Shown here: one piece after another, positions 10,142 to 19,902 of the stretch | Layout of the letters: each line of letters begins with the position of its first letter | Position numbering within the stretch: the stretch's first letter is position 1 | NCBI RefSeq assembly: GCF_009857445.1 | Contig: NZ_WWCN01000003.1 | Location: forward strand, 62,001-126,000 | Length of the DNA stretch: 64,000 bases | Direction: 5' to 3' | Source: Duganella flavida | GTDB lineage: Bacteria > Pseudomonadota > Gammaproteobacteria > Burkholderiales > Burkholderiaceae_D | Notes under the pieces: generated by a model | What the model was told of the DNA's origin: nothing | What the model saw: the letters and a program-made list of their open reading frames with translations, nothing else | The model's database searches: none | Made by a program: the position numbers and the translations under genes

Positions 10142-12820
10142 TTACAACGCTTTGCTGCAAAGCTGGAATTCGGGATCGTCGTCGTAAGGGCGGGTTTCAA
10201 AGCCGAGGCTTGCCATCAGTTTGAGCATGGGGCGGTTCTTGCGCAGTACCAGGCCGACGATTTCGTTCAGGCCGCGGTCGCGCGCGACGTCCATGATTTC
10301 GGCCATCAGGCGCGTGCCCAGACCCTGGCCGCTGAATTTGTCATCCACCAGCAGCGAGAACTCGCAGCTGCTGCGGTCCGGATTGGCGATGTAGCGCGAG
10401 ACGCCGATGATGCTTTCGGTCTCGTTGAAACTGCCGTCATCTTCCACGGTGCGCGTGGTCAGCACAGCCACCAGCGCCATTTCGCGGTCGTAGTCGATCA
10501 GCGTGTAGCGCGCCAGCATTTGCGCGGACAGTTCGCGCAGCGACGAGGCGAAACGGTTGTAGCGCGACTGCTCGGACAAGCCGCGCACCAGCGATTGCAG
10601 CATTTCCGCATCGGTCGGCTGCACCGGCCGCAAAATGTATTGGCCGCCGCCGCGCATCGGCCATTCGCTCGCATAGTTGGATGGATACGGCATGATGGCC
10701 AGCTGGTCGTAGCGCTGTGCCAGCGGTGGGGCAGCGCCCACCAGTACACGAGCATCGACCGCCAGCACGCCGTGCTGGTCGACGATCAGCGGGTTGATAT
10801 CCAGCTCGCGTAGCTGCGGCAGTTCGCACACCATTTCCGACACGCGCAGCAGAATGTGTTCAATACCTTGCAAGTCCACCGCCGGTGCGCCGCGCCATTC
10901 GCCCAGCGTGTCGGCCACACGCGCCCGGGAAACCAATCGTTGTGCGAGGAACTGGTTCAGCGGCGGTAGTTCGAGTGCGCGATCGTTGAGCAGGTCGATC
11001 ATGGTGCCGCCCGCGCCGAAGCCGATCACAGGCCCGAACAGCGGATCGCTGGCGACGCCGATGTAGAGCTCACGGCCATCGCGCTTGCCTGCCATCCGCT
11101 GCACTGTGACGCCGTTGATGCGCGCGCCCGGCTGCAAACGCTGGACGTTAGCCAGCATGTCGTTGTAGGCGGCGCCCAGCGCGGCGGCGTCGGCAAGATT
11201 CAGCACCACGCCTTGCACCGCCGATTTGTGGCTGATGTCAGGCGAGTCGATTTTCAGGGCCACTGGATAGCCTAGTTGCGCCGCAATCAGTTGCGCCTCG
11301 GCGGCGCTGCGGGCCGGCATGGTCGGCGTGATGGGAATGTGGAAAGCCGCCAGCAGGGCCTTGGATTCCATTTCGGTCAGCACGCTGCGGCGCTCGGCCA
11401 GTACACCTTCCACCAGCCGGCGCGCGCCTTCCAGATCGGGCTTGGCCAGCTGCGACAGCGGCGGCGGGGTTTGCTGCAGCAGTTGCTGGTTCTGGTAAAA
11501 CACGGCGATATTGCTGAAGCCATCGACCGCCGCTTCCGGCGTGCGGAAGTTGGCAAGGCCCGACTGGGCGATCAACTGGCGGCCCGGCGTAACGCGCTCG
11601 TCGCCCATCCAGCAGGCCAGCAGCGGCTTGCTCAGGCCACGTCCGGCCTCGGTTACGCCGCGCGCGACGGCCAGCGGATCGCCATCCAACTTGGGTGAAT
11701 AGATCACCAGCAGGCCGTCGATATTCGGATTCTGCGCGCACGAGCGGATCGCAGCGGCGTAGTGTTCCGCGCCAGCTTCCTCGGACAGGTCGAGCAAATC
11801 GGTCAGGGTGGCGTGCGGCGGCAGTTCGGGCGCCAGGGCTTGTGCAGCTTCGTCGCCGGGCACACCCAGTTGCAGGCCAAGCTTGGCCAGCCAGTCGGCC
11901 GCCAGCACACCGGGGCCACCGCCGTTGCTGATTACAGCCAGCCGCGGTCCGACCGGGCGATAGCGCGAGGCCAGGCACTTCGCGGCGGAGAACAGCTGGA
12001 CGAAGGTATTCACGCGCACTGCGCCGGTCCGACGCAGCGCCGCGTCGAACACTTCATCGCTGCCGATCAAGGTGCCGGAATGGGTGGCGGCCGCGCGCGA
12101 AGCCGCTGCGCCGTTGCCGGATTTGATGATCACCACTGGCTTGGTATTGGCAGTGCCGCGTAGCGCCGACAGGAAGCGGCGGGCGTCGGTAATGCCTTCC
12201 ATGTAGATGACGATGCTTTCGGTGGCTGGATCGGTAGCCAGGAAGTCCAGCGCCTGCGCCAAGTCGACCGAGGTGTTCGGCCCCAGCGAAATCACTGTCG
12301 ACAGGCCGACCGCATTGCTGCCGGCCCAATCGAGAATGGCTGAAGTCAGTGCGCCGGATTGCGAGATCAACGCCAGGCTACCGGCTTGCGCCAGTTTGCC
12401 CGCCACGCCGGCGTTGAGCTTCAGGCGCGGACGCTGGTAACCGAGGCTGTTAGGCCCGAGCAGGTACATATCGTGTTTGCGGGCGATGGCGTGTAGCTCG
12501 ACCGCCTGCGCCGGCAGTACACCGGACGAAATAATCAGCGCGGATTTGCACTGGATCCGACCCGCCACTTCAAGCGCGAAGGCCAGTTCGTCGTTGGGTA
12601 GCGCGATTAGCGCGAGGTCGGCGCGCGAGTGAACCAGGTCGGCCAGCGTACCGGTCATGCTGACATCAAGGAAGGTCAGGGCGCCTTCGTAGCCGCCTTC
12701 GCGCAACTGGGCGCAGATGCTGCGGCCATACACATTCTGTCGCTCTGGTTCATCCGGCGGACCGGCAAACACCACGATCGACTTGGGCGCAAACAGCGGG
12801 CTAAGATAGTGCAGATCCAT
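10142..12820 (-). CDS. Protein lysine acetyltransferase of the Pat/PatZ type (NDP-forming acyl-CoA synthetase fused to GNAT)
   Basis: Protein of 892 residues with the layout of bacterial Pat/PatZ: a CoA-binding domain (about 1-130), succinyl-CoA-ligase-like domains (about 140-470), an ATP-grasp domain (about 490-700) and a C-terminal GNAT acetyltransferase (about 725-892, with SRYNRFASSLREL and a GQGLGTRLM acetyl-CoA loop). Family members acetylate acetyl-CoA synthetase and other enzymes to adjust carbon flow. An acyl-CoA ligase activity cannot be excluded from sequence alone. It stands alone, reading away from the LysR gene, whose stop is 30 bases upstream. In this window a likely client would be an AMP-forming ligase such as Fcs, but that is inference. 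Confidence 0.85.
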   Translation of the reverse strand: MDLHYLSPLFAPKSIVVFAGPPDEPERQNVYGRSICAQLREGGYEGALTFLDVSMTGTLADLVHSRADLALIALPNDELAFALEVAGRIQCKSALIISSGVLPAQAVELHAIARKHDMYLLGPNSLGYQRPRLKLNAGVAGKLAQAGSLALISQSGALTSAILDWAGSNAVGLSTVISLGPNTSVDLAQALDFLATDPATESIVIYMEGITDARRFLSALRGTANTKPVVIIKSGNGAAASRAAATHSGTLIGSDEVFDAALRRTGAVRVNTFVQLFSAAKCLASRYRPVGPRLAVISNGGGPGVLAADWLAKLGLQLGVPGDEAAQALAPELPPHATLTDLLDLSEEAGAEHYAAAIRSCAQNPNIDGLLVIYSPKLDGDPLAVARGVTEAGRGLSKPLLACWMGDERVTPGRQLIAQSGLANFRTPEAAVDGFSNIAVFYQNQQLLQQTPPPLSQLAKPDLEGARRLVEGVLAERRSVLTEMESKALLAAFHIPITPTMPARSAAEAQLIAAQLGYPVALKIDSPDISHKSAVQGVVLNLADAAALGAAYNDMLANVQRLQPGARINGVTVQRMAGKRDGRELYIGVASDPLFGPVIGFGAGGTMIDLLNDRALELPPLNQFLAQRLVSRARVADTLGEWRGAPAVDLQGIEHILLRVSEMVCELPQLRELDINPLIVDQHGVLAVDARVLVGAAPPLAQRYDQLAIMPYPSNYASEWPMRGGGQYILRPVQPTDAEMLQSLVRGLSEQSRYNRFASSLRELSAQMLARYTLIDYDREMALVAVLTTRTVEDDGSFNETESIIGVSRYIANPDRSSCEFSLLVDDKFSGQGLGTRLMAEIMDVARDRGLNEIVGLVLRKNRPMLKLMASLGFETRPYDDDPEFQLCSKAL

Positions 12821-12850
12821 GACATCCTTTTCAGCGACAACAAGGCCACA

Positions 12851-13765
12851 CTATACGCTAATCGCCGGCCTCGATCTAAGCTGCTGTTCCATGAATTCCA
12901 CGCACACGCGCACCTTGGCCGAACCGGCCAGCCGCTGTGGGTAGACTGCCCAGACATTGGCGCTTTGGGTGTACTGGGGCAGTACCTGTACAAGTTGGCC
13001 ACTGTGCAGGTACGGTTGTGCATCCCAGTGCGAACGCAGCACGATACCGGCATCTTCCACCGCCCATTGCAGTGCGATCTCGCCGTGGTTGGATGATAGC
13101 GAGCCGGTAACCTTTACCGTTTCTTCGTCACCGCTGCCGCTGCGCAGCGACCACACGCCGAACGGCAAGTCGCGCTCCTTGATCGCCAGGCAGTTGTGGC
13201 CTGCCAGTTCCTGCAGGCTGCGCGGCTTGCCGTGCCGTTTGAGATATGCAGGCGAGGCGCACAGGATCCGATGATTCGCCATCAGCTTGCGCGCGATGAG
13301 TTGCGGTGCAATGTCGTCGCCGATGCGGATGTCGAGGTCAAAGCCTTCCGCCACGATGTCGACCAGCCGGTCGAACACTTCAAACCGGACCTGCAGCGAG
13401 GGATGTGCCGCCACCAGCCGTGCCACTACCGGCGCCACCACGTTGCGGCCAAAACCGAAGCTGCTGCTGATGCGCAGCTGGCCGCGCGGCACGTCGCGCC
13501 GTTCGGCCACTTCATGCAGCAGGCCGTCGAGATTTTCCAGTATCGTCATGGCGTGCGCGTAGACGCGTTCACCATCCTCGCTGACGATGACGCGGCGCGT
13601 GGTGCGGTGGAACAGGCGCACGCCGAGTGCCTGTTCGAGGATGCCGATACGCTTGCTGACGTAGGCCGGCGACATACCCAGTTCCTCGGCCGCCGCTGCG
13701 AAGCTGGCTTTGCGTGCAGCGGTCGTAAATACGCGCAGGTCTTCGTTATCGATAGGATTATTCAT
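12851..13765 (-). CDS. LysR-family regulator (DmlR-like)
   Basis: LysR-type regulator of 304 residues. The N-terminal winged helix (AARKASFAAAAEELGMSPAYVSKRIGILEQALGVRLFHRTTRRV region, residues about 15-60) is followed by a periplasmic-binding-fold effector domain. Its gene is divergent from tartrate/D-malate dehydrogenase with 86 bases between starts. In E. coli, DmlR activates the homologous dmlA in response to D-malate, which is the basis for the comparison. A perfect 10-base inverted repeat occupies the shared promoter. Confidence 0.88.
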   Translation of the reverse strand: MNNPIDNEDLRVFTTAARKASFAAAAEELGMSPAYVSKRIGILEQALGVRLFHRTTRRVIVSEDGERVYAHAMTILENLDGLLHEVAERRDVPRGQLRISSSFGFGRNVVAPVVARLVAAHPSLQVRFEVFDRLVDIVAEGFDLDIRIGDDIAPQLIARKLMANHRILCASPAYLKRHGKPRSLQELAGHNCLAIKERDLPFGVWSLRSGSGDEETVKVTGSLSSNHGEIALQWAVEDAGIVLRSHWDAQPYLHSGQLVQVLPQYTQSANVWAVYPQRLAGSAKVRVCVEFMEQQLRSRPAISV

Positions 13766-13766
13766 G

Positions 13767-13812
13767 AATCGTGTTTTATGACTTCACATTTCATATCATT
13801 ATAAACACGATT
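13767..13812. promoter_or_regulatory. 10-base inverted repeat in the LysR/tartrate dehydrogenase promoter
   Basis: AATCGTGTTT at 13767-13776 and its exact complement AAACACGATT at 13803-13812 are separated by 26 bases. The left arm begins two bases upstream of the LysR start codon, and the right arm lies about 40 bases before the dehydrogenase start. A TATCAT hexamer (13794-13799) between the arms could be the -10 of the dehydrogenase promoter. Binding by the adjacent LysR protein is inferred. Confidence 0.6.
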
Positions 13813-13851
13813 ATCCGGTTTATGCTGTGGCTTTCCATGAAGGGAGCTGTC

Positions 13852-14913
13852 ATGAAAGTACATAAAATCGCTGTCCTTGCGGGCGATGGCATCGGCAAGG
13901 AAGTCATGCCGGAAGGGATGCGTGCGGTGGAAGCCGCCGCGCGACGTTTCAATTTCGCCATCGAGTGGACTACGTTTGAGTGGCCTAGCTGCGACTATTA
14001 TCGTGAACACGGCAAGATGATGCCGGACGACTGGATGCTGCAGCTGCAGGGGTTCGATGCGCTGTTCTTCGGCGCAGTCGGTTGGCCGGAGACGGTGCCG
14101 GATCACGTGTCGCTGTGGGGATCGCTGCTTAAATTCCGCCGCCAGTTCGACCAGTACATCAACCTGCGCCCGGTGCGCCTGCTGCCCGGCGTGCCTTGCC
14201 CGCTGGCGAACAAGCAGCCCGGCGATATCGACATGGTCATCGTGCGTGAAAACACCGAGGGCGAATACTCCAGCGTTGGCGGTCGCATGTTCGAAGGCAC
14301 GGAACGCGAGTTCGTGCTGCAGGAATCCATCTTCACGCGCACCGGTGTGGACCGCGCGCTGAAGTTCGCGTTTGAACTGGCGCAGAAGCGTCCAAAAAAA
14401 CACCTCACTTCGGCCACCAAGTCGAACGGTATTTCAATCAGCATGCCGTACTGGGACGAGCGCGTGGATGCGATGGGCATCGACTATCCTGAGGTCAGGC
14501 ACGACAAGTATCACATCGATATCCTGGCTGCGCGCTTCGTGCTGTCGCCGGAACGTTTCGACGTGGTGGTGGCGTCCAACCTGTTTGGCGATATTTTGTC
14601 GGATCTCGGCCCGGCATGCGCCGGCACCATCGGCATCGCGCCATCAGCGAATCTGAATCCGGAGCGCACCTTCCCGTCGCTGTTTGAGCCGGTGCACGGC
14701 TCGGCGCCGGATATCTACGGCAAAAACATCGCCAATCCGATCGCCATGATCTGGTGCGGCGCGATGATGCTGGACTTCCTCGGTCACACCGATGCGCATG
14801 ACGCCATCGTGGCCGCAGTGGAGCGCTGCCTGGTTGACGGTCCGCGCACGCCGGACATGGGCGGGACGGCCGATACCACGTTAGTGGGCAGCGCCATCGC
14901 CGCACTTATATAG
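13852..14913 (+). CDS. Tartrate dehydrogenase / D-malate dehydrogenase (decarboxylating)
   Basis: NAD- and metal-dependent beta-hydroxyacid oxidative decarboxylase of 353 residues from the ATG at 13852, which has AAGGGAGC seven bases upstream; an upstream in-frame ATG at 13771 would add an unlikely hydrophobic leader. Motifs: GDGIGKEV at the N-terminus, VRENTEGEYSSVGG, and the metal-binding family signature NLFGDILSDLGPACAG. The sequence is of the TtuC/DmlA type rather than LeuB, judged from WPSCDYYREHGKMMPDDW. Such enzymes act on tartrate, D-malate or both; tartrate turnover can yield D-glycerate. The gene ends with an 8-base overlap with the antiporter on the other strand. Confidence 0.9.
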   Translation: MKVHKIAVLAGDGIGKEVMPEGMRAVEAAARRFNFAIEWTTFEWPSCDYYREHGKMMPDDWMLQLQGFDALFFGAVGWPETVPDHVSLWGSLLKFRRQFDQYINLRPVRLLPGVPCPLANKQPGDIDMVIVRENTEGEYSSVGGRMFEGTEREFVLQESIFTRTGVDRALKFAFELAQKRPKKHLTSATKSNGISISMPYWDERVDAMGIDYPEVRHDKYHIDILAARFVLSPERFDVVVASNLFGDILSDLGPACAGTIGIAPSANLNPERTFPSLFEPVHGSAPDIYGKNIANPIAMIWCGAMMLDFLGHTDAHDAIVAAVERCLVDGPRTPDMGGTADTTLVGSAIAALI

Positions 14914-16219
14914 TGTCGATCAGCGGCTTGACACTGAAGCCGTGCACCAGTATCGACAGCATGATGACGCCGAGCGCGATGCCTATCAGCTCGCGCGCGA
15001 TGTTCGGCGGCAGACCGGATTGAATCGCGAATACGAGATAGAACAGCGAGCCGATGCCGCGCACGCCAAACCAGCCGGTCAAGCCGCGCATACGCTTGCT
15101 GACGCCACTGCCCATCAGCCCAATGTAGACCGCCAGCGGCCGCGCGACCAAAAACAGGAAGGCGGCCACGCCGATGGTTTCGTATGGCAGGTCGCGCAAC
15201 GAGATCATGCCGCCCAGGATGAGCACCAGCGTCAGCTCGGACAGCCGTTCGAGATGCTCCTTGAACACCAGCGCCTCGGCGCTGACTACCCTCGGTGGCG
15301 TAGCGGCGTCGCTGGTATGTGCGGCTTCGGATTTGGCGACATCCGGTTCCAGCATGCCTTGCCGGTCCTTGGGCGCACCGGCCAGCACCAATTCAGTCTG
15401 GCGCAGCGCTACGGCAGCGAAGAATACCGCGAGGTATCCAGAGGCTTTGATCATGCTGGCAAAGGCGTACACGATGGCGATGAGGCCGAGCGCCACCAAA
15501 TCATCCAGGATGTCGTGACGCGGCTCGACGATGCGTAGCTGCCAGCCCAGCCGCGCCAGCCCGGCGCCGGCAGCCACGCCAACTGCGACCGCGCCTGCCG
15601 TGGCCCAGCCGACGTCGATGAGCAGCCAGCGAAGATAGTACGTGGCGTCGCCAGTGTTTGCGCCGGCATCCGCACCTCCGCCGACGCCTAACAGGCCTAG
15701 GCCCAGCAGCACGAAGGGAAAGGCGCTGCCGTCGTTCATGCCCGCTTCGCAGGTGAGGGTAAAGCGCAACTGGTCCTTATCGCCAGCGTGACGCACTTGC
15801 ACGTCGGTGGCCAGCACCGGATCGGTCGGCGCGAGTATGCCACCCAGCAGGATGGCAGCGCCGGGAGGCATGTGCAGCACGTAGTGAGCAAACAGCGCCA
15901 CTAGCGTTACGGTCAATGTCATCGAAATCCACGCCAGCCGCAGTGGTGCACCCCAGCGCGCCAGCTTGAATGGCACCGGCATCTTGATCCCGGCAGAGAA
16001 CAGGGAGATCAGCAGAGCGGTCTGAGTCAGCATTTCCAGCAACGCCGATTGCTTCCATGGGTCGAAGTGGAGAATGTCGAAAAAGCTCGGGCCGAGAACA
16101 ATTCCGGCAAACAGGTACACAATCGCCGACGTGAATGGCGAACGCGAAATCGTCGTCGCTGCGAGGCCGCGCGCCAGCATCAGCAGCCCGACCAGCAGGA
16201 ACCATTGATTATTACTCAT
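14906..16219 (-). CDS. CPA1-family sodium/proton (NhaP-type) antiporter
   Basis: Inner-membrane cation/proton antiporter of 437 residues with about 12 hydrophobic segments. Family motifs are clear: ILAPTDPVLATDVQV and EAGMNDGSAFPFV, which contain the acidic residues of the ion pathway in NhaP-type exchangers. A polar cytoplasmic loop of about 50 residues (DRQGMLEPDVAKSEAA onward, near residue 285) splits the transporter into two halves. There is no C-terminal TrkA-type regulatory domain. It appears to be a single-gene unit, divergent from the pentapeptide-repeat gene. The ion specificity is not readable. Confidence 0.88.
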   Translation of the reverse strand: MSNNQWFLLVGLLMLARGLAATTISRSPFTSAIVYLFAGIVLGPSFFDILHFDPWKQSALLEMLTQTALLISLFSAGIKMPVPFKLARWGAPLRLAWISMTLTVTLVALFAHYVLHMPPGAAILLGGILAPTDPVLATDVQVRHAGDKDQLRFTLTCEAGMNDGSAFPFVLLGLGLLGVGGGADAGANTGDATYYLRWLLIDVGWATAGAVAVGVAAGAGLARLGWQLRIVEPRHDILDDLVALGLIAIVYAFASMIKASGYLAVFFAAVALRQTELVLAGAPKDRQGMLEPDVAKSEAAHTSDAATPPRVVSAEALVFKEHLERLSELTLVLILGGMISLRDLPYETIGVAAFLFLVARPLAVYIGLMGSGVSKRMRGLTGWFGVRGIGSLFYLVFAIQSGLPPNIARELIGIALGVIMLSILVHGFSVKPLIDTI

Positions 16220-16350
16220 GCAGGAAGGCTAAGAGGATTCCTTCAAAATGTATGTGGGATAGGGCACGCTGGAGCGGTTATACTCAGGGCTTACGTCAAC
16301 GTCGATGGCCAGTGCAAGCTGCTGTCGGTACAAACCATGAATCTGAAATA

Positions 16351-16998
16351 ATGCAGCGCGAAGAACTGGAAGAACAACTGGCGCAGGGCGTACGCCGTTT
16401 TGAAAACTGCGCCTTCGATGATGAAGACTTGTCGCGCCTTGATTTGCAAGGCTGCGTGTTCGAACGCTGCACCTTCGCCGAGACCTCGCTGTTTGCCGCC
16501 AAGCTGGCGCGCACGCAGTGGCTGCGCTGCCGCGCCGGTGGCGCGGACTTCGAGTCGGTCGATGCGGTGGATGCACGCTTCGACGGTTGCGACCTGAATA
16601 ACAGTAAATGGCGCCGTTCCAAGCTGGCCTCCGCCGCTTTCAACGGCTGCAAACTGACCGGCGCATCGTTCGAAGAAGTAGCGCACCTTGGCATCCACTT
16701 TGAAGAGTGCCTGCTGGTCGGCGCGGACTTGCGCGGCTTCTCGTTCCGCAAGGCGACCCTGAAAGAACTGGATTTCTCGGACGCTTACTTGTCCGGCTGC
16801 GACTTCCGCGAGACCGTATTCGAAGGCGGCAGCCTGCGCAACGCTGTGCTCAAGCTGGCCAAGTTCCAGGGTGCGGACCTGCGCGGCGCCAGCATTGAAG
16901 GCGTGAAGCTGACCGAGGCTGGCCTGTTCAAAGGTGCGCTGATCTCGCACGCGCAGGCAGCGGCTTTCCTGCGCGAGCTTGATCTCATCGTGGTGTAG
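16351..16998 (+). CDS. Pentapeptide-repeat protein
   Basis: Cytosolic protein of 215 residues made almost wholly of five-residue repeats with Leu or Phe at the centre, for example DLSRLDLQGCVF, ADLRGFSFRKATLKELDFSDAYL and GADLRGASIEGVKL. These would fold as a right-handed quadrilateral beta-helix. Some pentapeptide proteins mimic DNA and protect gyrase, but most have no known role, and none is assigned here. The start at 16351 is the first ATG in frame with the repeats; longer open reading is not supported. Cys occurs at many repeat positions. It converges on the feruloyl-esterase gene with three bases between stops. Confidence 0.88.
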   Translation: MQREELEEQLAQGVRRFENCAFDDEDLSRLDLQGCVFERCTFAETSLFAAKLARTQWLRCRAGGADFESVDAVDARFDGCDLNNSKWRRSKLASAAFNGCKLTGASFEEVAHLGIHFEECLLVGADLRGFSFRKATLKELDFSDAYLSGCDFRETVFEGGSLRNAVLKLAKFQGADLRGASIEGVKLTEAGLFKGALISHAQAAAFLRELDLIVV

Positions 16999-17001
16999 CG
17001 C

Positions 17002-18711
17002 CTACTCGCAGCTGAAGTTGGCGGCGTCCTCGATGCTGCCGCTGCCCTTGTACTTCGCCGTTTTCGGATAAGGGCAGAGTGGGCGGGTGCGCGTGGCGGA
17101 CCATGCTGCCGGCAGATCCGCATTGACGCCGCCCGCGTTGCCGGTTCCGCGCACGCTGGCCTGCACGCTATCGGGCGCCTTGCCTTGCTCCACCCACGCG
17201 ACCAATGGCGTCAGCATGTCAAATTGATCGGCTGTCGGGCCGCCGGCGCAGTGGTTCATACCTGGTACCGCGAAGAAGCGCGAAAAGTTCGATGCGTCGC
17301 CATTGTTCGCCGTGCGCAGCGCGCTGTACCACGCCGTGGTGTCGTCGCTGGAGAAGATAGGATCGCTTGTGCCGTGATAGACCATGATCTTGGCGCCACG
17401 GTTTTTCAGCGTCGATAAATCGGATGGATTTGGCGGCAGCATGAAAGACAGTGCGCTTTCCGTGTAGGTAGCGTTGGTAGCGCCGACCTTGGCCAGCATG
17501 CTCGCTAGGTCGCCGGTCAGCGCGAAGTTCGCACCGTTGAACGTGGCAGGATTTTCAGGCGGAGCTTCCCAAATCAGTCCCACCGCGCCGCTGTCCAACA
17601 CCAGCGAGGCGAAGAATTTCCACCACGCCCACCCTTCGTAAGCCAGGCCTGCGTCATAAGGGAAGCTGGAGTAGATCTTGGTTCCCGTCGCCGTGGTCGC
17701 GCCGGCAAACAAACTGCCGATGGCCGTTTTCTGCGCCGCGCTCAAACAGGTGCCATCACGCGCACCGCTGCAAGTTGGCACATCGCGATTGAGATCGAAG
17801 GCCGCCTGGCATGCTTGCGTGTTTTGCACCATGCCGTCGGTCGCACCGTCGAGCGCATCACATTTTGCCAGTACTGCTTTGGATACCAGCTTGCGTTCCG
17901 CCAGCGTGAAGCCGGTCGACGCATCGCCCGGCGTGCTTGCCAGCGCGCTGTAGGTCTTGGCCCCGGCGATATTGGCGATGGCGGCGTAAGGCAGGCGGAA
18001 GCCGGGATTCCCGACCAGGAAGCCGTCGTACTGGTCGGCGTAGCGCGCCGCCGCCACCATTGTGTGCCGTCCGCCGTTGGAGCAGCCACCGATGTAGGAG
18101 CGGTCCGGCTTTTTTCCGTAAGCGGTTTCGATGATGTATTTGGCCATCGGCGTTAGCTTGCCGACCGCTTGGTAGCCGTAGTCGAGACGCGCTTGCGGAT
18201 CGATGCCGAACATGGGCGTGGCCGCTCCGTGGCCCGCGTCCGAACTGATGACGGCAAAGCCCATGTTCAGTGCATGATCGAGCGCACCACCGCCACCCAC
18301 TTCGCCGATGGCGGTGACCACGCTGCCATCCAGGCCGCCATTGGCCTGGTAGAAGAAGCGGCCATTCCAGTTGTTCGGTAGCCGCATCTCGAAGCCGATG
18401 GCATAGCTCTGGCCATCCACGGCGCTGGTGCGCTTGAACATCTGCCCAGTGACTTGACAGTGCGCGGGCACCGGCTTGCCGGCGACGGTCAGGGTACCTG
18501 TCGTGACGGCGGTGGCACCGGTGATGCTGGTGTTGGCGAAGTTGATTTTGCTTGCCAGTTCAGTGCACGAGGCCAGCGTGGCGCCGGTGGCCGCGCCGAG
18601 TTGCGGCAAGCCGTTGCTGGCGCCAGTGGTCTTTGCGCCGGAGCCGCCGCAGGCGGCGAGCAGTAGGGCGGCGGTTGCCGCCGATAGTGCCTGGATATGA
18701 GTGGTCTTCAT
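17002..18711 (-). CDS. Feruloyl esterase / tannase-family lipoprotein
   Basis: Exported esterase of 569 residues predicted to release ferulate or p-coumarate from plant esters. A lipoprotein signal ends at LLLAAC (Cys21), so the enzyme is anchored to a membrane facing outward or the periplasm. The family CS-D-HC motif is present: Cys210-Ser211 in GGCSNGG, the Asp in YHGTSDPI, and His-Cys in GMNHCAGG. The start at 18711 is chosen because it gives this signal and lies one base after the stop of the binding-protein gene, which marks it as the last gene of the hydroxycinnamate operon. The ester specificity (feruloyl, galloyl or chlorogenate-type) is uncertain, but the operon favours hydroxycinnamates. 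Confidence 0.9.
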   Translation of the reverse strand: MKTTHIQALSAATAALLLAACGGSGAKTTGASNGLPQLGAATGATLASCTELASKINFANTSITGATAVTTGTLTVAGKPVPAHCQVTGQMFKRTSAVDGQSYAIGFEMRLPNNWNGRFFYQANGGLDGSVVTAIGEVGGGGALDHALNMGFAVISSDAGHGAATPMFGIDPQARLDYGYQAVGKLTPMAKYIIETAYGKKPDRSYIGGCSNGGRHTMVAAARYADQYDGFLVGNPGFRLPYAAIANIAGAKTYSALASTPGDASTGFTLAERKLVSKAVLAKCDALDGATDGMVQNTQACQAAFDLNRDVPTCSGARDGTCLSAAQKTAIGSLFAGATTATGTKIYSSFPYDAGLAYEGWAWWKFFASLVLDSGAVGLIWEAPPENPATFNGANFALTGDLASMLAKVGATNATYTESALSFMLPPNPSDLSTLKNRGAKIMVYHGTSDPIFSSDDTTAWYSALRTANNGDASNFSRFFAVPGMNHCAGGPTADQFDMLTPLVAWVEQGKAPDSVQASVRGTGNAGGVNADLPAAWSATRTRPLCPYPKTAKYKGSGSIEDAANFSCE

Positions 18712-18712
18712 A

Positions 18713-19882
18713 TCAGTTCGGCATGACGTCTTTGAGGACGCCAACTGGCTGGTTCACCAGTTTGCCATTGATTTTCTTGACTTCGCGGATGTACATGTTC
18801 TGCACAATGTCGCGCGAGGCCGGGTCGATGCTGATTGGGCCGCGCGGGCTGTCCCACTTCATGTTAGACAGCACTTGCACCGCCTTGTCGCCGGTGACCG
18901 TGCCATTCAGCTTGCGGATGGTTTCGTAGATCATGCCCATCGTGTCGTAGGCGACCACGGTGACGAAGGTCGGCGGCGGTGCTTTCGGCAGCGCGTTGGC
19001 GTAGGCGGCCAGGAAGGCTTTGTTGGCCGCGTTGTCCAGCGCCGTCGAATAGTTCAGCACCGTGATGGCGCCCAGCGCGCGGTCGCCCAGTGCTTCCAGC
19101 GTCGGCGAATCGCTGGTCATGTCGCCGACACCGAGGAACTTGACGCCAGCTTTGTCCAGGCCCTTGTCGCTAAAGGCTTTCAGCACGCCGATGCCGTCTT
19201 CCGCACCGGGTGCGAAGAAGAAGAGGGCGTCCGGCTTTTCATCCTTGATGCGCTGTATGAATGGCGAGTAATCTGGATTCGCCAGCGGTACGCGCGAAGC
19301 GCCGACTACCTTGCCGCCGCCCGCCGTGAAACCTTTGGCGAAACGCGCTTCGGCATCGATGCCGGTGCTGTAGTCGCTCACCAGCGTGTACACCTTGCCC
19401 ACCTTGTTGGCCGCGCTCCAGGTGCCGAAAGGCTCGGTCAACTGCTGCATGGTCATGCTGGTGCGCAGCATGTAAGGCGATTTGGCGGTGATGCCGGTGG
19501 TGACGGCGTTCATCACGATCATCGGGATCTTGGCCTGCGTGGCAATCGGCGCTACCGCCAGCGCGCTAGGCGTCAGCGAGAAGCCGATCAGGAAGCTGAC
19601 TTTTTCGCGCGTGATCAATTCCTGTGCTGCGCGTTTGGACAAGTCGGCGTTGGAGCCGCCATCGTCGCGATAGATCACTTCAATCTTCTTGCCCGCGACC
19701 TTGTCGCCGTATTGCTGCATATAGGTCTTGATGCCGTCTTCAAACGGCTTGCCGGTGTTGGCGAATGGCCCAGTCAGCGCGGCGATGACGCCGATACGGA
19801 TGGTATCCTGTGCTTGCGCCATGCCGCCGGCCCAAGCCATGCCTACTGCGATGCCGGCGCATGCGAGTTTTTTCAGTTTCAT
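18713..19882 (-). CDS. Periplasmic substrate-binding protein of a branched-chain-type ABC transporter, probably for hydroxycinnamates
   Basis: Type I periplasmic binding protein of 389 residues. A signal peptide (MKLKKLACAGIAVGMAWAGG, cleavage after AQA) precedes the LivK-like fold (IRIGVIAALTGPFANTGK, DDGGSNADLSKRAAQELI). Its place inside the ferulate operon suggests that it binds p-coumarate, ferulate or a related acid, as CouP does in Rhodopseudomonas. No permease or ATPase genes are adjacent, so it must use subunits encoded elsewhere, or serve another role. Twenty bases separate it from fcs. Confidence 0.88.
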   Translation of the reverse strand: MKLKKLACAGIAVGMAWAGGMAQAQDTIRIGVIAALTGPFANTGKPFEDGIKTYMQQYGDKVAGKKIEVIYRDDGGSNADLSKRAAQELITREKVSFLIGFSLTPSALAVAPIATQAKIPMIVMNAVTTGITAKSPYMLRTSMTMQQLTEPFGTWSAANKVGKVYTLVSDYSTGIDAEARFAKGFTAGGGKVVGASRVPLANPDYSPFIQRIKDEKPDALFFFAPGAEDGIGVLKAFSDKGLDKAGVKFLGVGDMTSDSPTLEALGDRALGAITVLNYSTALDNAANKAFLAAYANALPKAPPPTFVTVVAYDTMGMIYETIRKLNGTVTGDKAVQVLSNMKWDSPRGPISIDPASRDIVQNMYIREVKKINGKLVNQPVGVLKDVMPN

Positions 19883-19902
19883 TGTGTCTCCGTTGTTTTG
19901 TT

